64,000 nucleotides of DNA from Chalara sp. BL73 (GCA_918026815.1 CAKJVC010000073.1:186001-250000); one strand, 5' to 3'. Positions 41,474 to 52,750 are shown, counted from the first letter of the stretch. Notes: a model not told the origin generated them from the sequence alone. Numbers and translations: made by a program.

Positions 41474-42468
41474 TCATATCGTCCGCGCAACTGGTGCCCT
41501 CCATGGCACTGGCACACCGATTATCCGCGCCACTTCTGGCTCTGGCTCAGACTCTGGCTCATCTACCTCTGGCTCATCTGCCTCTAGCGTAGCACTCTTA
41601 CGCTTCCGTGTTATCTTATCATAGATATTGTTCTCGTGGCGTTCCCTGGCCATCTCCCTCACTCGTCGTAATTTGAGTACTAGATGACGCTTCTGGAAGG
41701 CTTGAGCCTAGTTCTTATTTGGAGGCTTGGTCGCTTTATCCGTGGGGAACGCTGGCGGGCGATACTAAAGGTGAGAAAAGGTAGATACTTGATTCGCACA
41801 GGATTCTCGAAGTCAGCCACTGTAACAACTCAAGCTGCACAGGGATCTCGATCCGTGGATCTAGGTAGAAGGATGCAAAGGTATGAACAACTATCAATTG
41901 TTATAACGAAGAGAACAAGCTACAGGCGGAAGAAGGAGAGGAGAGCAGTGCTTTATATACAGGAGGCTGGCCAGGGGCCAGTGTAAGCGAGCCCTGTAGT
42001 GTCGGTTGCCAAGCTCTGGGATGCCGAGCCCTGTGGTGACAGGGGCCAAGCTCTACCGAGCTTTGCAGTGCTTGGCGCCAAGCTCGAGATAGGGCCAGGG
42101 CCGTGACAGCCACCAGTTTTAAATACTTTTCGAGGGCTTTCTCCTCCGGCGGAGTAAGATACTGTTGGCCTTGGGCCTTCTCCTCTTTCAAGCGCCGCCC
42201 ATGATCACGATAATAAATGGTAGTCAGAGGGACTCCGCTGCGTTTTGATCTGGCATCGTATGTTCGAGGCTCCCGGCAGGGAGGCCGCTGCAAGGGCTTT
42301 GCCTTCGATAAGAAAGAGAGCACGGGCCTTCGGCCATTCTTTGATTCGGCCTTGGCGCTTTCCTGAGCTTGTGTTTCCTTGAGCATATTTTCCGGCGCTA
42401 GGCGTAAATATAATGCGTCCTCGGCCCTCAGCGTTAAAAAGTATCTTCGTTCCGTTCTCATGTAACAC
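41474..42468 (-). pseudogene. pogo/Fot-like transposase, internally deleted and LTR-split
   Basis: On the minus strand the N-terminal DNA-binding part reads RSKRSGVPLTTIYYRDHGRR and YLTPPEEKALEKYLKLVA; past the LTR at 41821-42108 it continues DFENPVRIKYLPFLTFSIA, the CENP-B/Tc5-type helix-turn-helix region. Almost immediately afterwards comes the C-terminal tail RERHENNIYDKITRKRKSAT and EPESEPEPEVA. The central DDE catalytic domain of some 300 residues is missing. It is therefore a deletion derivative of a transposase gene, later hit by a family B LTR. Confidence 0.6.
41821..42108 (-). mobile_element. Solo LTR, family B, with target duplication
   Basis: A 288-bp inverted copy, flanked by GCCAC (41816-41820, 42109-42113), inside the transposase relic. 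It is most similar to 34411-34698 (both lack the CGGACAGAGCAC units of the other copies). Confidence 0.9.
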
Positions 42469-42699
42469 GCTTATAATTCCTTTCTTTATACTGTGTTTCG
42501 ACCTTGTAGTAGCTTTCTCCCAACCCGTGCGTCATGTAGGGTGTCAAAACAGTTTGGTTCTCAGTGAGTATTATAATGTTCTTTATTTCGTTATCAAAAA
42601 CCTCTTAGGTATCTCGATAATTAGTCTTTGTTCTGCGGTTATATATCCTTGTACTATTTGTGATAGTCCTGACTATGACTAGCCCCCTTTCTACTTACC

Positions 42700-44000
42700 C
42701 CTTCTAGCTCTCAACCTTCTAACTCGCTAGATAAATTGTTCCTGAGTACTGAGAAGCAGAATCGGCAAGACTTGGCTGCAAGAATTGAACAGCAACGCGC
42801 GAAGATTCGGGCTCTTAAGCTTGCAGCTGAGGAACGCAAGCAAGCTGATGAAGTTCGTACCCAAAAGTAGGCTCGAAGCGCGGTAGCGACAAGACGAGCA
42901 TACCGCCAGCAAAGGAGTTTAACGCCGCTAAGTAGAGGAGATGTGTTCGTACCTTTTCACCAACAAGCGGAGCAGCGTCGTAGAGATAGGCTGGCCCAGG
43001 AGGAGGCCACTACACAGGCTCTCCTACGCCATAAAGCTATTGTTGCGCAGGATGCAGAGGATCGGCTACAGCAGGGGCGAGCGATATTTCATCAGCAAGA
43101 AGAACTGCGTCGCAAGGATAGGGAGGCGCGGGATGAATCCGCTATGCAAGCACTCTTACGCCATCAGACTGCTGAAAAGGCGAAGAAGGCCAGGGCTCTG
43201 TAGGTTCTCCACTTTCCCGGTTATTGCTACCTGTTGATTTCTTAGGCACCGCAGGGTTCGATGTCGCCTTACTCGGACAGCATCTACGCTAGCCCTTACC
43301 AATCTAGTTCGATCGATCTACATACACCATTTTCGGCCCTCACTCCCTCATCATTTGCGTCGCCGAATAAGAGACCAGCGACTCCCCCTCCAGCCTTAAA
43401 CTTTGGCGGTGTCTTGAACCTTCCCTACTTTCGTGGCCAGTGGGTATACGTTGAGAATCTTAAACATCTTGATCCGAAGCTTTCGTGGGGACTTTCAGTA
43501 GAAATGGAATACTGTGGCTAGCTTATAATAACCCAAACGACTTATACAATAATGAAAAGCTTGGACCCTTAGGTATTATTCTTTTAGGCCAGCTCGGTCC
43601 GTTCATTACACTCAGGACTGCCGAGAACAATTTCAACAAGGACAAGCCTGAGTTTTCTTTGCAATTACAAGTAAAGGAGCGATTTCTAGAATTCCGAAAA
43701 GACTTGATTCGTCAGCGGGATAGAAATCTCACTGTTACAAATCCCTTACGTGTTAAGGTGGCCGAGTCGGACATCGCTTTCCTCTCTTTTTTACTCCCGG
43801 AGACACATTCCCTTTTACCTTTGACGGAACGACCACCGACGACGACCAAGACGGCGATGGCATAGATACCTCTCGCTTCGCCGCTGATGACAAAGTAGCT
43901 GTTCAGGCCTGGTTTGGCAACTACGTCTTCACGAACAAGTCTGGGAAAACGGTGTCTGGTCCGAGCTTCCACCTTTTGAAGCTTTGGGAGGTTGCAAGCC
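42700..44000 (+). pseudogene. Unknown decayed coding region
   Basis: A glutamine/arginine/alanine-rich helical segment (LAARIEQQRAKIRALKLAAE, then QALLRHKAIVAQDAEDRLQQ) is followed by PYFRGQWVYVENLKHLDPKL, then in another frame ILWLAYNNPNDLYNNEKLGP, LLGQLGPFITLRTAE and RFLEFRKDLIRQRDRNLTV, then DDKVAVQAWFGNYVF and GPSFHLLKLWEV. Three frames are used and a stop occurs at 42868. The last part has alternating hydrophobic residues that could form beta strands. I do not recognise the family. It is cut by the truncated LTR at 44001. It is probably an element-encoded protein. Confidence 0.4.
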
Positions 44001-44113
44001 GGTGTATATATTGCCTGCTCTCCTCGAGCTCCTCTTCCCTCCTTAGCTATAGATTCTCGTATGATACCACCGTTGCCCTCTGTATCTATAGATCCACAGC
44101 GCGTGTCGTGACA
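44001..44113 (-). mobile_element. Truncated LTR, family A
   Basis: Matches family A from the TATA box (GTGTATATA) to the GTCGTGACA end; about 60 bp are missing on the left side. Its right end cuts into the start of the family H LTR. Confidence 0.75.
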
Positions 44114-44359
44114 ACAGGCTAGGTCTAAGGATCATACCTAGCCTATTAGGGAAGTTGTAGGTATGCTTGCGCAAGATGCATACGTATTTTTGCTTTTGAT
44201 GATGAATCCACTTACGTATGTTACGTATGTGATACTCACGTCTGAGTATCACAGCCCTATAAGCAGATAGATTCGTTCTGTAGATTAGGTTCTACAACCT
44301 TCAGCAACTAACTCGTTTACCCTACACTCTCGAAGGCTCCGTGACTTTCTATTTCAACA
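44114..44359 (+). mobile_element. LTR, family H, start lost
   Basis: Begins inside the family H pattern (ACAGGCTAGGTCTAAGG) and ends CTATTTCAACA. It has a TATAAG box and matches 3027-3130. Probably a copia-type solo LTR whose first bases were lost where the family A LTR joins. Confidence 0.5.
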
Positions 44360-45054
44360 GGTCTGTTATTGATGGAGCGACACCATGCGGCAACGATGGC
44401 AGACTAGAAAAAATATGACTAAGGAATGGACATTAGAAGCTATTTGCTTATCGCGATGTTTTTCTCGAATCCCTGAAGTATTGCTCCATCATCGAAGGCA
44501 GCTATGTTGTGATCATGTGCCGGTAGGTTATAGCGAACATATGAACTTGATTTTTCGCATGCCCACAGAAATTAACATGAATCCCTTTGACCATGCTTTT
44601 GGCTGCCAGATCATAGCAATCCTCAGCCTTTGGAAGCATAGGACAAGGGTGATGGAGATAAGTGTGCTAAACCATTGCAGTGGTACTCATGCTGTGGTAC
44701 CTCGCTGAGCCATCATTGGCCGCCACCTCCACTACGAAGCCGACTTATCAATAGATATTATACACCCAGCACTTGTGCTGCACTCACGATTGGCAGGCGA
44801 TTTGCCGCCGTATCATCATGATAAGTCTTGACGGATATTTATTCCTTTCATTCCCTCTGGTTTCCACCCCGACGATTAATCCCTTAGCGTTCTCGTGGAA
44901 CATATATACAACGGTCCTCCTCTCTCCGGCCTCCTTTGCAAATTCTAGAAGCATCCCCTTCCCAACTCAAATTCAACAACCCTGTTAACCTAAAACTCCA
45001 CCAACACAATATATACTCCTCCGTTACACCAAACCTAACCCCACCAATAACACA
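44360..45054. other. Intergenic, nothing recognised
   Basis: A 107-codon frame at 44385-44708 has no domain or context that supports it. The last 150 bases, rich in CCAAC, are the likely promoter and leader of the small gene at 45055. Confidence 0.4.
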
Positions 45055-45318
45055 ATGTGCGAAGACGCACACGTGCTGGCAAGAGGGTGCGGCCACTACT
45101 ATGACCTAAACATACGTCGATGCGTAAATGCCATTCAGAATTGCACAACGTGCCCAAAACCACTAGAGCGAGTCCGTTACCCGGCGGAGGACCATGATGG
45201 GAAATGCAAGTCTTGTGAAGGGCAGTCCCCGCCGGACTCGGATTGTATGTTCTTTCTCGCTACTGAGAACTATCTTATTTACTATTGGCGTAGAGCAAGA
45301 GTTGCAGGGACGAGGTAA
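45055..45318 (+). CDS. Small cysteine-rich protein
   Basis: Two exons, 45055-45244 and 45308-45318, joined over a 63-bp intron (GTATGT donor, TTGCAG acceptor), giving 66 residues ending SDWTR. The first exon starts MCEDAHVLARGCGHYYDL and has NCTTCP and GKCKSCEGQ. Eight cysteines in CxC/CxxC spacing and the MC-start with an aromatic GH motif resemble short fungal cysteine-rich cytoplasmic proteins of unknown function. There is no signal peptide. A tidy CA-rich leader precedes the ATG. Confidence 0.6.
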   Translation: MCEDAHVLARGCGHYYDLNIRRCVNAIQNCTTCPKPLERVRYPAEDHDGKCKSCEGQSPPDSDCMFFLATENYLIYYWRRARVAGTR

Positions 45319-45954
45319 AGGACTTCCTTTACTAGCCGATTAGCGTCTCTCCATGAATTTAGGAATTGACAACAACTTGGCTTGGTAACGGGTGACGAGG
45401 TCGGGAGGGAAGTGCGGCGCAACAGAGGTCTTTCTTTAAGTTCGGCAAGATGGGTACGTCTCGTGCAATAGCTTTTTTAAAATAAATCAAGCACGACCTA
45501 AGACTTCATCATTGCCACCCCTATGCCTCTAAGTCCTATCTTACTACCTTCATGCTCTCGCTTCGAATCTCCACTTCTAATCCGCGCTCGGTCGTTCTGC
45601 TCTCCTGCGCTAGTAACCCATTATTGTCGACCCCGCCGCAGCTGAGCCTTTGAGGGACCGAATCCAGGATCTGCCTCTAACCAACGTGTTCCTCGACGGT
45701 GGCACGTCGAGATTTTCTCCGTCCAAAACCACAGCTGGAGCATCAACCATAGATATTTTAACCCGCATCCTCTTTATGCCTCACCCCAGCCTTCTCCGCT
45801 CTTTTCTTCAACCGAAACTCCCATTCCTCAACCCTCCCTCCCCACTCAAACATCCTAATGAATCTCGCTCCCGTGTAATCTCTCTTCTTAAACGACCTAT
45901 TTATCTATTAGAAACACATCCTGGCATTTTGCATTTGATAAACCCAAGCATAGC
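45319..45954. other. Intergenic, nothing recognised
   Basis: The frame 45650-45976 is proline/leucine-rich with no domain. I see no elements here. Confidence 0.4.
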
Positions 45955-46429
45955 TTACGCGGTTTCGCTATCATAACCAGCTTTCCAATACTGCGTCAAT
46001 ACGCTCTCAACGTCGGAGATCTGATCTTTGATATCGAAATCCACCAGCATCCACAGCGGCATTTTCTCCTCGCTGTCGAACTTGGATGGGTAATGGATAT
46101 GGTCCCTGTCCCACGTAAAATTGCGGCCCAGGTTTAGCACGGCGAAATCGTCTGCGATGCGGTGTGCGCGATCGGCCGGGGGCCCAGGTATTCGGGTTGT
46201 CGTAAATCGAATTGCTGCGCGCAGCTCGATTCCCGGACGTCTTGAGCGGGCCAACGGGGATTCCAGCGGTGTGCCATGGGTTTGGCCAGGAATATCCATC
46301 GGTATCAGGGTCCACACTTAAGCAGGGCAGAGCTATATTGGAGGGCGGACGATACGAAGACGTTGAAGTTGGGTCGTTCGAGCCCCTTGTTGCGCGCACG
46401 TGCCTTATGGTCTGTGAGTTACTTGGCAT
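45955..46429 (-). CDS. Hypothetical small protein, uncertain
   Basis: Two overlapping minus-strand frames are open. The one ending at 45955 reads ADDFAVLNLGRNFTWDRDHI, KMPLWMLVDFDIKDQ and SVLTQYWKAGYDSETA and looks more protein-like in its last 60 residues than the proline/arginine-rich alternative (46007-46429). The upstream exon structure is unclear and I recognise no family. Confidence 0.3.
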
Positions 46430-47937
46430 TTGTGTTGCGAGCAGGGAAGTCTATCAGAAAGCCGAACCAACATTGAACCGGAGCAAGGAAAGTAGGGCCG
46501 TAGGGCTTGAGTTTTGGCTGGATAGTTGTTGCAGCCTCCAGCGCATGGTCTCCCTGCCTTGAAAAAGGTAGAAATAATGGCAGAGATGGACGAGAGCACT
46601 GTGTTTCTTTGTATTTGGCTTCCTTACTAATCCGCACTACTCATCGCTTGGAAAAGGCAGTGCTCCATGACGACCTAATCCTAATGCGGCACGAGGGCTT
46701 CGGTGATGAAGCTTCGTATTGAGAAAAGGTTAAAAAAGTCTAGGACATATTCAAGGATATGTGAGAATAAATTCACTCCGTTTGAGCTCAGAACAGCAGT
46801 CTTCTTCCTTCGATTTAAAAGGATGGGCAATGGCCTTTTCTGCTTGTGATAGTCTTCTCCCTGCGTTTCACATCTTTTAGTGACGGTTCCTTGGCGGTGC
46901 AAGCTTGTACCGAGGTTCGCTCAGCAGTTCATGGAGTGGAGGCTCTCAAGTCAATTAACTCCATGGACGCGACCCCTTCCTATCCCGTGAAGCCCTCTGG
47001 CGGATCTGAACCGTTCCGACATCTGCACAGCCAATTACGCTTCAAGACCTCACAAATTCGGTGGTTCCGCCCCACGCGCTGCCTGGCCTGCCTCTCCATC
47101 CCAGCCTTGCACTCTTCCCGCCCTGCACCTTCCCGCCCTGCACCCTTCCCGCCTTGCATCTTCCCCGCCTCACATCCAAGGTTGGAAGGGCAGGTGACCA
47201 GCAGGTTCAGGTTCCCCACCAGGTATATTTTTGCCACCAGGTAAACCAGCGATTATACAAAGCGCCGAAGCCAACAAGCCGTTCTGGTTTGATTTTCTTG
47301 ATTTTCGGTGTTGCGATTGCGCGTAATAACATGATCAAAACGGGCCATTCAATTCCTGCAACCGATGGTGCCAGGCGTAGTTTTGCTACAGAAGAAACAT
47401 ACACGGGCGCAATATTTACAAGCGGTGTTGCAGGGCTTCAACCCTTTGAACAGCGCTGTGTCGCGCAAAATTTACTGGCGTTGTTGCTGGACTTCACTTT
47501 ATCAGCAACGCTGAGCTCAAGCTTGTAATATTCAAAGAAAATTTAGAAAACTCAATTGATAGTTTGTTATCGACCAGTTATAGACCGGTTAATAGTACGT
47601 TTGCATTTCCAGGCATGTTTTTCAGCTCATCTACTGCTTTCAGCCTCACATCCCAGACCAGGACTTCGGATATTTGCAACAATCCAATCTTCGCGCTTAC
47701 GGGCTGGTAAAGATCGCGATTAGCAAAGCATGATCTGGGCACAGACGAGCGCTTGATCGTCGTTATACGCATGGTTATCGCCGGCGCATCATCGACCGTT
47801 GGAGATTTGAGCTTTTGAGGTGTTGGGATTGAAGATTGGGGATTGAAGATTGGGGTTCGGGTAACACTGAAAAGTTGGCTGTGGGATAGGTGACTTAACA
47901 ATTGATCCCTTCCATCGCATGCTCTATGCTCTAAAAC
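46430..47937. other. Long intergenic stretch with a pyrimidine-rich tandem repeat
   Basis: No gene is supportable. At 47097-47168 a CTTCCCGCCCTGCAC-type unit of about 15 bp repeats four to five times. The sequence GATTGGGGATTGAAGATTGGG near 47830-47855 is a short direct repeat. Confidence 0.45.
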
Positions 47938-48257
47938 TGTAACAACTCAAGCTGAATAGAGATCTCGATCCGTGGATCTAGATAGAAGGACTCAGAGGTG
48001 TAAACAACTATCAATTGTTATAACTAAGAGAACAAGCTACGGACAGAAGAATGGAAGGAAAGCAGTGCTCTATATACAGGAACTGGCCGGAGGCCAGGAT
48101 AGGCGAGCTTTGCGGTGTCCGGTGGTGAGCTCCGCCTGAGCCCTGGGTTGTCCGGTGCTGTGCTCTGTCCGAGCTCTGGGGTGTCCGGTGCTGTGCTCCG
48201 TCCGAGCTCTGGGGCATCCGGTGGTGAGCTCCGCCCCAGAAGGCCAGGGCCGTGACA
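47938..48257 (-). mobile_element. Solo LTR, family B
   Basis: A 320-bp inverted copy beginning TGTAACAACTCAAG and ending CCAGGGCCGTGACA, with several GAGCTCTGGGGTGTCCGGTG units. Flanks AAAAC and TTAGC do not match. Confidence 0.85.
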
Positions 48258-48493
48258 TTAGCCAAGCAGCATACTATAAAGCAACAACAGAGCTTTATTA
48301 GTCACTTTGGGACCAGTAGAGCTTAGTAATCGAGGCACTGTTTTGACCATACAAAGGATCAATAGATTCGTAGCAAATCTATTGAATACTATACTTTCTG
48401 GAAAATTCTAGAAAGCAAGTGGCGGTTCTAAATAGCATATAAGTAAATGGCTCTCTAAGACCCTTTAAGAAATAAAGATTGATTTTTTTAATT

Positions 48494-51400
48494 CTACACA
48501 ACAAGCTTTGCTTCTTTTTTAAAGCGAAAAAACGAAATTCTCCCGGATGAATGCCCTATAACAAAACTTCTGTTCCAAGTAGCTGAATAAGTTTTCCGAT
48601 ATTCGAGAGGCAGCCACAGAATATTCATTTCGCTTTCTACTACCCAATAATTGGATACTTGTAAAATTGGCAATTGCTTGCCATTAAGTGAAAAAGCTAC
48701 CGAATTGACCGAGTCAATATGGCTTTTAAACGTTTGCAGCAGTGTTCCTGTAGCAGCGTCCCAAAGCCGTACCGTCTGATCCTCAAACACCTCATCCCCA
48801 GATCCAGACACCACCTGCTTGCCGTTAGGTGAGAAGGCTACTGAATTGACGGGGCTAGTATGGCCTTTAAGCGTCTGCAGCAATGTTCCCGTGGCCGCGT
48901 CCCAGAGCCGTACCGTCACATCCTCAAGCATCTCATCCCCAGATCCAGACACCACCTGCTTGCCGTTAGGTGAGAAAGCCACCGAATTGACCCAGTGAGT
49001 ATGGCCCTTAAGCGTTTGCAGCAGTGCTCCTGTGGCCGCGTCCCAAAGCTGTACTGTCTTATCTTCTGATCCAGACACGACTTGCTTGCCGTTAGGTGAA
49101 AAAGCTGCCGACCAAACCGAGCCAGTATGGCCCTTAAGCGTCTGCTGCAGTGCTCCTGTGGCCGCGTCCCAAAGCCGTACCGTCTCATCCCCAGATCCAG
49201 ACACTACCTGCTTGTCGTTAAGTGAGAAAGCCACCGAATTGACCGGGCCAGTATGGCTTTTAAACGTTTGCAGCAGTGCTCCTGTGGCCGCGTCCCAAAG
49301 CCGTACTGTCTTATCTTCTGATCCAGACACGATTTGCTTGCCGTTAAATGAAAAAGCTATCGACCAGACCGAGTCAGTATGTCCTTCAAGCGTTTGCAAT
49401 AGTGCTTTTGTATCCGCGTCCCAAAGCCGTACCGTCTCATCCCCAGATCCAGACACTATCTGCTTGCCGTTAAGTGAGAAAACCACCGAATTGACCGGGC
49501 CAATATGGCCCTCGAACGTTTGCAGCAGTGCTCCTGTGGCCGCGTCCCAAAGCCGTACCGTCTCATCCCCAGATCCAGACACCACCTGCTTGCCGTTAAG
49601 TGAGAAGGCCACCGAATTGACCCAGTCCGTATGGCCCTCAAGCGTTTGTAGCAGTGCTCCTGTGGCCGCGTCCCAAAGCCGTACTGTCTTATCGCCTGAT
49701 CCAGACACCACCTGATTGGCGTTAGGTAAGAAAGCCACCGAATTGACCGAGCCAGTGTGGCCCTTAAGCGTCTGCAGCAGTGCTCCTGTGGCCGCGTCCC
49801 AAAGCCGTACCGTCTCATCCCCAGATCCAGACACCACCTGCTTGCCGTTAAGTGAGAAGGCCACCGAATTGACCCAGTCCGTATGGCCCTCAAGCGTTTG
49901 CAGCAGTGCTCCTGTGGCCGCGTCCCAAAGCCGTACTGTCTTATCGCCTGATCCAGACACGACCTGATTGGCGTTAAGTAAGAAAGCCACGGAATTGACC
50001 GAGCCAGTGTGGCCCTTAAGCGTCTGCAGCAGTGCTCCTGTGGCCGCGTCCCAAAGCCGTACTGTTTTATCGCCTGATCCAGACACCACCTGCTTGCCGT
50101 TAAGTGAGAAGGCTACCGAATTGACCCAGTCCGTATGGCCCTCAAGCGTTTGCAGCAGTGCTCCTGTGGCCGCGTCCCAAAGCCGTACCGTCTTATCCCC
50201 AGATCCAGACACTATCTGCTTGCCGTTAAGTGAGAAAGCCACCGAAATAATAGGGCCAATATGGCCCTCGAGCGTCTGGAGCGCCGCGCCCCAGTGTGCT
50301 TGCGCTTTTGGTTTCAGCTGAATCCAATCTGGGATACAACCCTTGAACTTCTTTCGAACAATGCTATTTCTTGGCGCAAAGACAAGAGCAGAGCAATACA
50401 ATTGAAGAGGTGCTTGTTCAATCCCAGTTCGGTTGTATAAAACAAACCGCTTGGCATCATGTACAAATGCATGCAAACTAGAGTTTTTATTGACCTAAGG
50501 ACAAGTTAACTAAACTCCTATAAACAATAAATAGCTTACCAAAACGTGAGCTTCTAAAGACATTATTGCTAGAACCCCTTCTGACATTTTGCCCATCCAC
50601 CCTAGCGCCTCAAGCCAGTGTAATAGATGAGTCTGCAAAAACTGGTCAACTTCTCTGTCATTATAAGCCTGAGAACCACTCCGTTGTAGATGCTGAACCC
50701 AGTAAAGGCATGCATATTGAACTTCGGGCGGAAGGCATTTCTGGATACGACTGCTTTCAACTTGAGTCACTAGGCTACCAGGAGTGTGTATTTCGCAGAT
50801 GTCCTTCTTGAGTGTTTTGGACATCAGCTGAATGCAGCTGGAAGCTAATGTTTGATGTGCTTGCTTTTCATCCACCCAGAATTCTCCACATCGATCTTGA
50901 TTAAGAAGAAAGTCGCGAAACGAAGGATGGTGTAAGCGGAGTGGGTAAGTTGGGTCCTCGGGGATATCAAGGATCGCATAAAGATCCTCAAGTGTCTGAT
51001 CGATTTCTTTTTTTAGAAGATCCAATAGCCTGCTTAGTGAAGAGGCAGAAAGAGGTGAGAGCAGCACTACTATACTTCCAAGCGTGTGATTTAATATACC
51101 GTATGCCTCTTTTTTCTCTTCTTTCGAATAGCCCGAAGAGATCGACTGCTTAAGGACCGCAAGGTAAATCTCATTAAGGCGCTTCTCTGGTGCTGTAATA
51201 GCACTGCTGCCTTTGAGAAGTGCATCAAGCCTCTTGCGTGCAAATCGCCTCCCCTCACGAATAAAGCGACAAGCTGTTGCCGCTCAAATGAAAAGGCCAC
51301 AAGCGTATAGAATGAGCTGTCGCACAACCACCTCGCCTGGCCAGTCTGCTCCAAGGCTCCACTTTTGCCTGATTATCCCTAGATTATATTCCAAGAATAG

Positions 51401-52271
51401 CGAGATATCGTGGTTAACAATCGTTGGCGGTACGTTGTGAAGTACGAAGTTTTGGTGTTCGGCTTGTGGAATATGTTGTATACTATATCGAATTGGAATT
51501 TCGGGTCTGCTGGTAAAAAAAACTCGAAGTCGTACCGTTGTCAACGACCGCGCTTCAGCTAAAAGCTGTAGAATAATCCGGACATTATTATCATTCTCAC
51601 ACTCATCAAGTGCGTCGACAATAAGAATGTAAGACTGGTATGATTCGCTTTGTAGACTCGATAGTGGACTGAGAACAAGCTGACGCCACTGCTCCGTAAG
51701 GGATAAGCTCGCAATATCGCTTCGCTTTGTAACAACCTCACAGATGTACTGTCGAAAAGACGGCACATTGAAAGCGAGCTGCACCGCTAGACTAGTAACG
51801 AATTTGCCAGCATGGCTCACATCCCCGCCGCCCTTGGAAAAGAAAAAGCTGGCTCCAAGACGTTTCTGCTTATTGTATCTACGAGCGACGGTGCGGGAGA
51901 CTGTTGACTTTCCCGTCCCAGCTAGGCCGTTCAGCCAAAAAAGGCATCGCTCATCTTGTCCATTTGCACTATCAGCCCAGTCATATATTTTTTGTAAAAG
52001 GTCGACGCGCGTGTCAGGGAGGCAGGCAGGTTCGTGTTGGTTGTCGTAGGAATTGAACGGCGCTTGTGTTGCAAAAGGCAGAAGGCTGAGCGGGTCTTCT
52101 CGACCTGTTGCGTGTTAGTTTGTAATAAGACTCTAATTTCGTATCTGCAAAAGACTAACTGATATGAAATGTGTTCCCAAGTTGAGCTGTTGCGCTATCG
52201 CGGATTTGAATGTGTTGATACTGATTGCTATGAGTGGACAGGAGCCTGCCTGGCTGCTTGAGATTTGACAT
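48494..52271 (-). CDS. NACHT-WD40 NLR with N-terminal HET-s-like motif; in-frame stop
   Basis: Three exons: 52271-52160, 52104-50540 and 50494-48494 (introns 55 and 45 bp). The total of 3678 nt is 1226 codons. An extra upstream exon from an ATG at 52423 would also join in phase. N-terminal residues 17-34 read NQYQHIQIRDSATAQLGN, fitting the HET-s-related amyloid motif. NACHT follows: PLSLLPFATQAPFNSYDNQH, Walker A WLNGLAGTGKSTVSRT, Walker B YILIVDALDECEND, and TSRPEIPIRY. Then come LRLHHPSFRDFLLNQDRCGE and PEVQYACLYWVQHL, typical of the helical part before WD40 in this family. Exon 3 encodes 12 complete WD40 repeats and one partial. A TGA at 51284-51286 (codon 311, expected Trp in GLFIWAATACRF) stops the frame between NACHT and WD40. 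The gene is otherwise intact, so the stop is probably recent. The sensor should bind a ligand through the WD40 array and seed amyloid in a HeLo partner. Confidence 0.88.
48741..50282 (-). repeat. 126-bp tandem WD40-coding repeats, 12 units
   Basis: Each unit encodes 42 residues (pattern LEGHTDWVNSVAFSLNGKQ then VVSGSGDKTVRLWDAATGAL). Units differ mostly at the positions after GH and in the S-D-K/E segment. Units 11 and 12 carry a 5-residue insertion. A long antisense open frame (49032-49967) is a by-product of the repeat. Confidence 0.92.
52173..52226 (-). other. HET-s-related amyloid motif (HRAM-like) in NLR N-terminus
   Basis: Encodes NQYQHIQIRDSATAQLGN. Asparagine/aromatic start, alternating hydrophobic residues, a mid small/polar turn and a final G-N fit the beta-solenoid layer of the HET-s prion domain and of NLR-borne HRAMs described for NWD2. 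It lies in exon 1, directly before NACHT, the position found in NLR/HeLo pairs. Confidence 0.65.
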
Positions 52272-52563
52272 TTGCAATCGACTATGTAAGCTAGCCGCCG
52301 CAAAAGTGGAGAAGGCGCCGGCAAGAGCTTACGGCCCCAGTTATTGAATCATGAAATGCAAAGCATTTACCTCTTTTCGTGAGTCGGTGCTGGCACGATC
52401 TCGTCGTTAGTAGTGAAGGGCATTGCTTATTCGCTGTACAGCAGTAGAGGTTGTATTGGCCTAGCCTGATGAGGCTGCGGCTGAAATTCTGGTGAGGACT
52501 TCCCACCAACTCTTCTCATCAAACATCCCTTGTGGTCTTTTGCAATATCATGTCTTTTGACAA
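52272..52563. promoter_or_regulatory. Shared region between divergent NLR and HeLo genes
   Basis: About 290 bp separate the NLR start (52271, or 52423) from the HeLo ATG (52564). A divergent promoter is inferred only from gene order; no specific element is claimed. Confidence 0.35.
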
Positions 52564-52750
52564 TGGCGGAGCCGTTTGACATTCTATCTGTTCTCATTGC
52601 TTGTGTTGACTGCTTCGAGTACGTCCAGTTTAGCCCCCACTTCGGTCGAGATTTCGAGACCAGCAAACTTGCTCTCAACTGCGCGAGACTCCGCCTTACA
52701 CGATGGGGCGAGTTTGTCAACATCTACGACGATCCTAAACTAGGCAAGCA
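52564..52750 (+). pseudogene. HeLo-domain gene, truncated by an LTR
   Basis: From the ATG at 52564 the frame reads MAEPFDILSVLIACVDCFEY, VQFSPHFGRDFETSKLAL, and CARLRLTRWGEFVNIYDDP. This is the N-terminal part of the HeLo (prion-inhibition and propagation) domain, the membrane-attacking domain of HET-S and relatives. After 62 codons it runs into the family F LTR at 52751; the rest of HeLo and any C-terminal prion motif are gone. There is no target duplication at the LTR, so the lost part cannot be found on its other side. Family role: cell-death execution on amyloid seeding by a partner NLR. This copy should be inactive. Confidence 0.8.

Noticed and set aside
49032..49967. Long + strand open frames opposite the WD40 array
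   Set aside because: They are antisense by-products of the 126-bp repeat; their product is a repeat of serine/proline-rich text with no domain.
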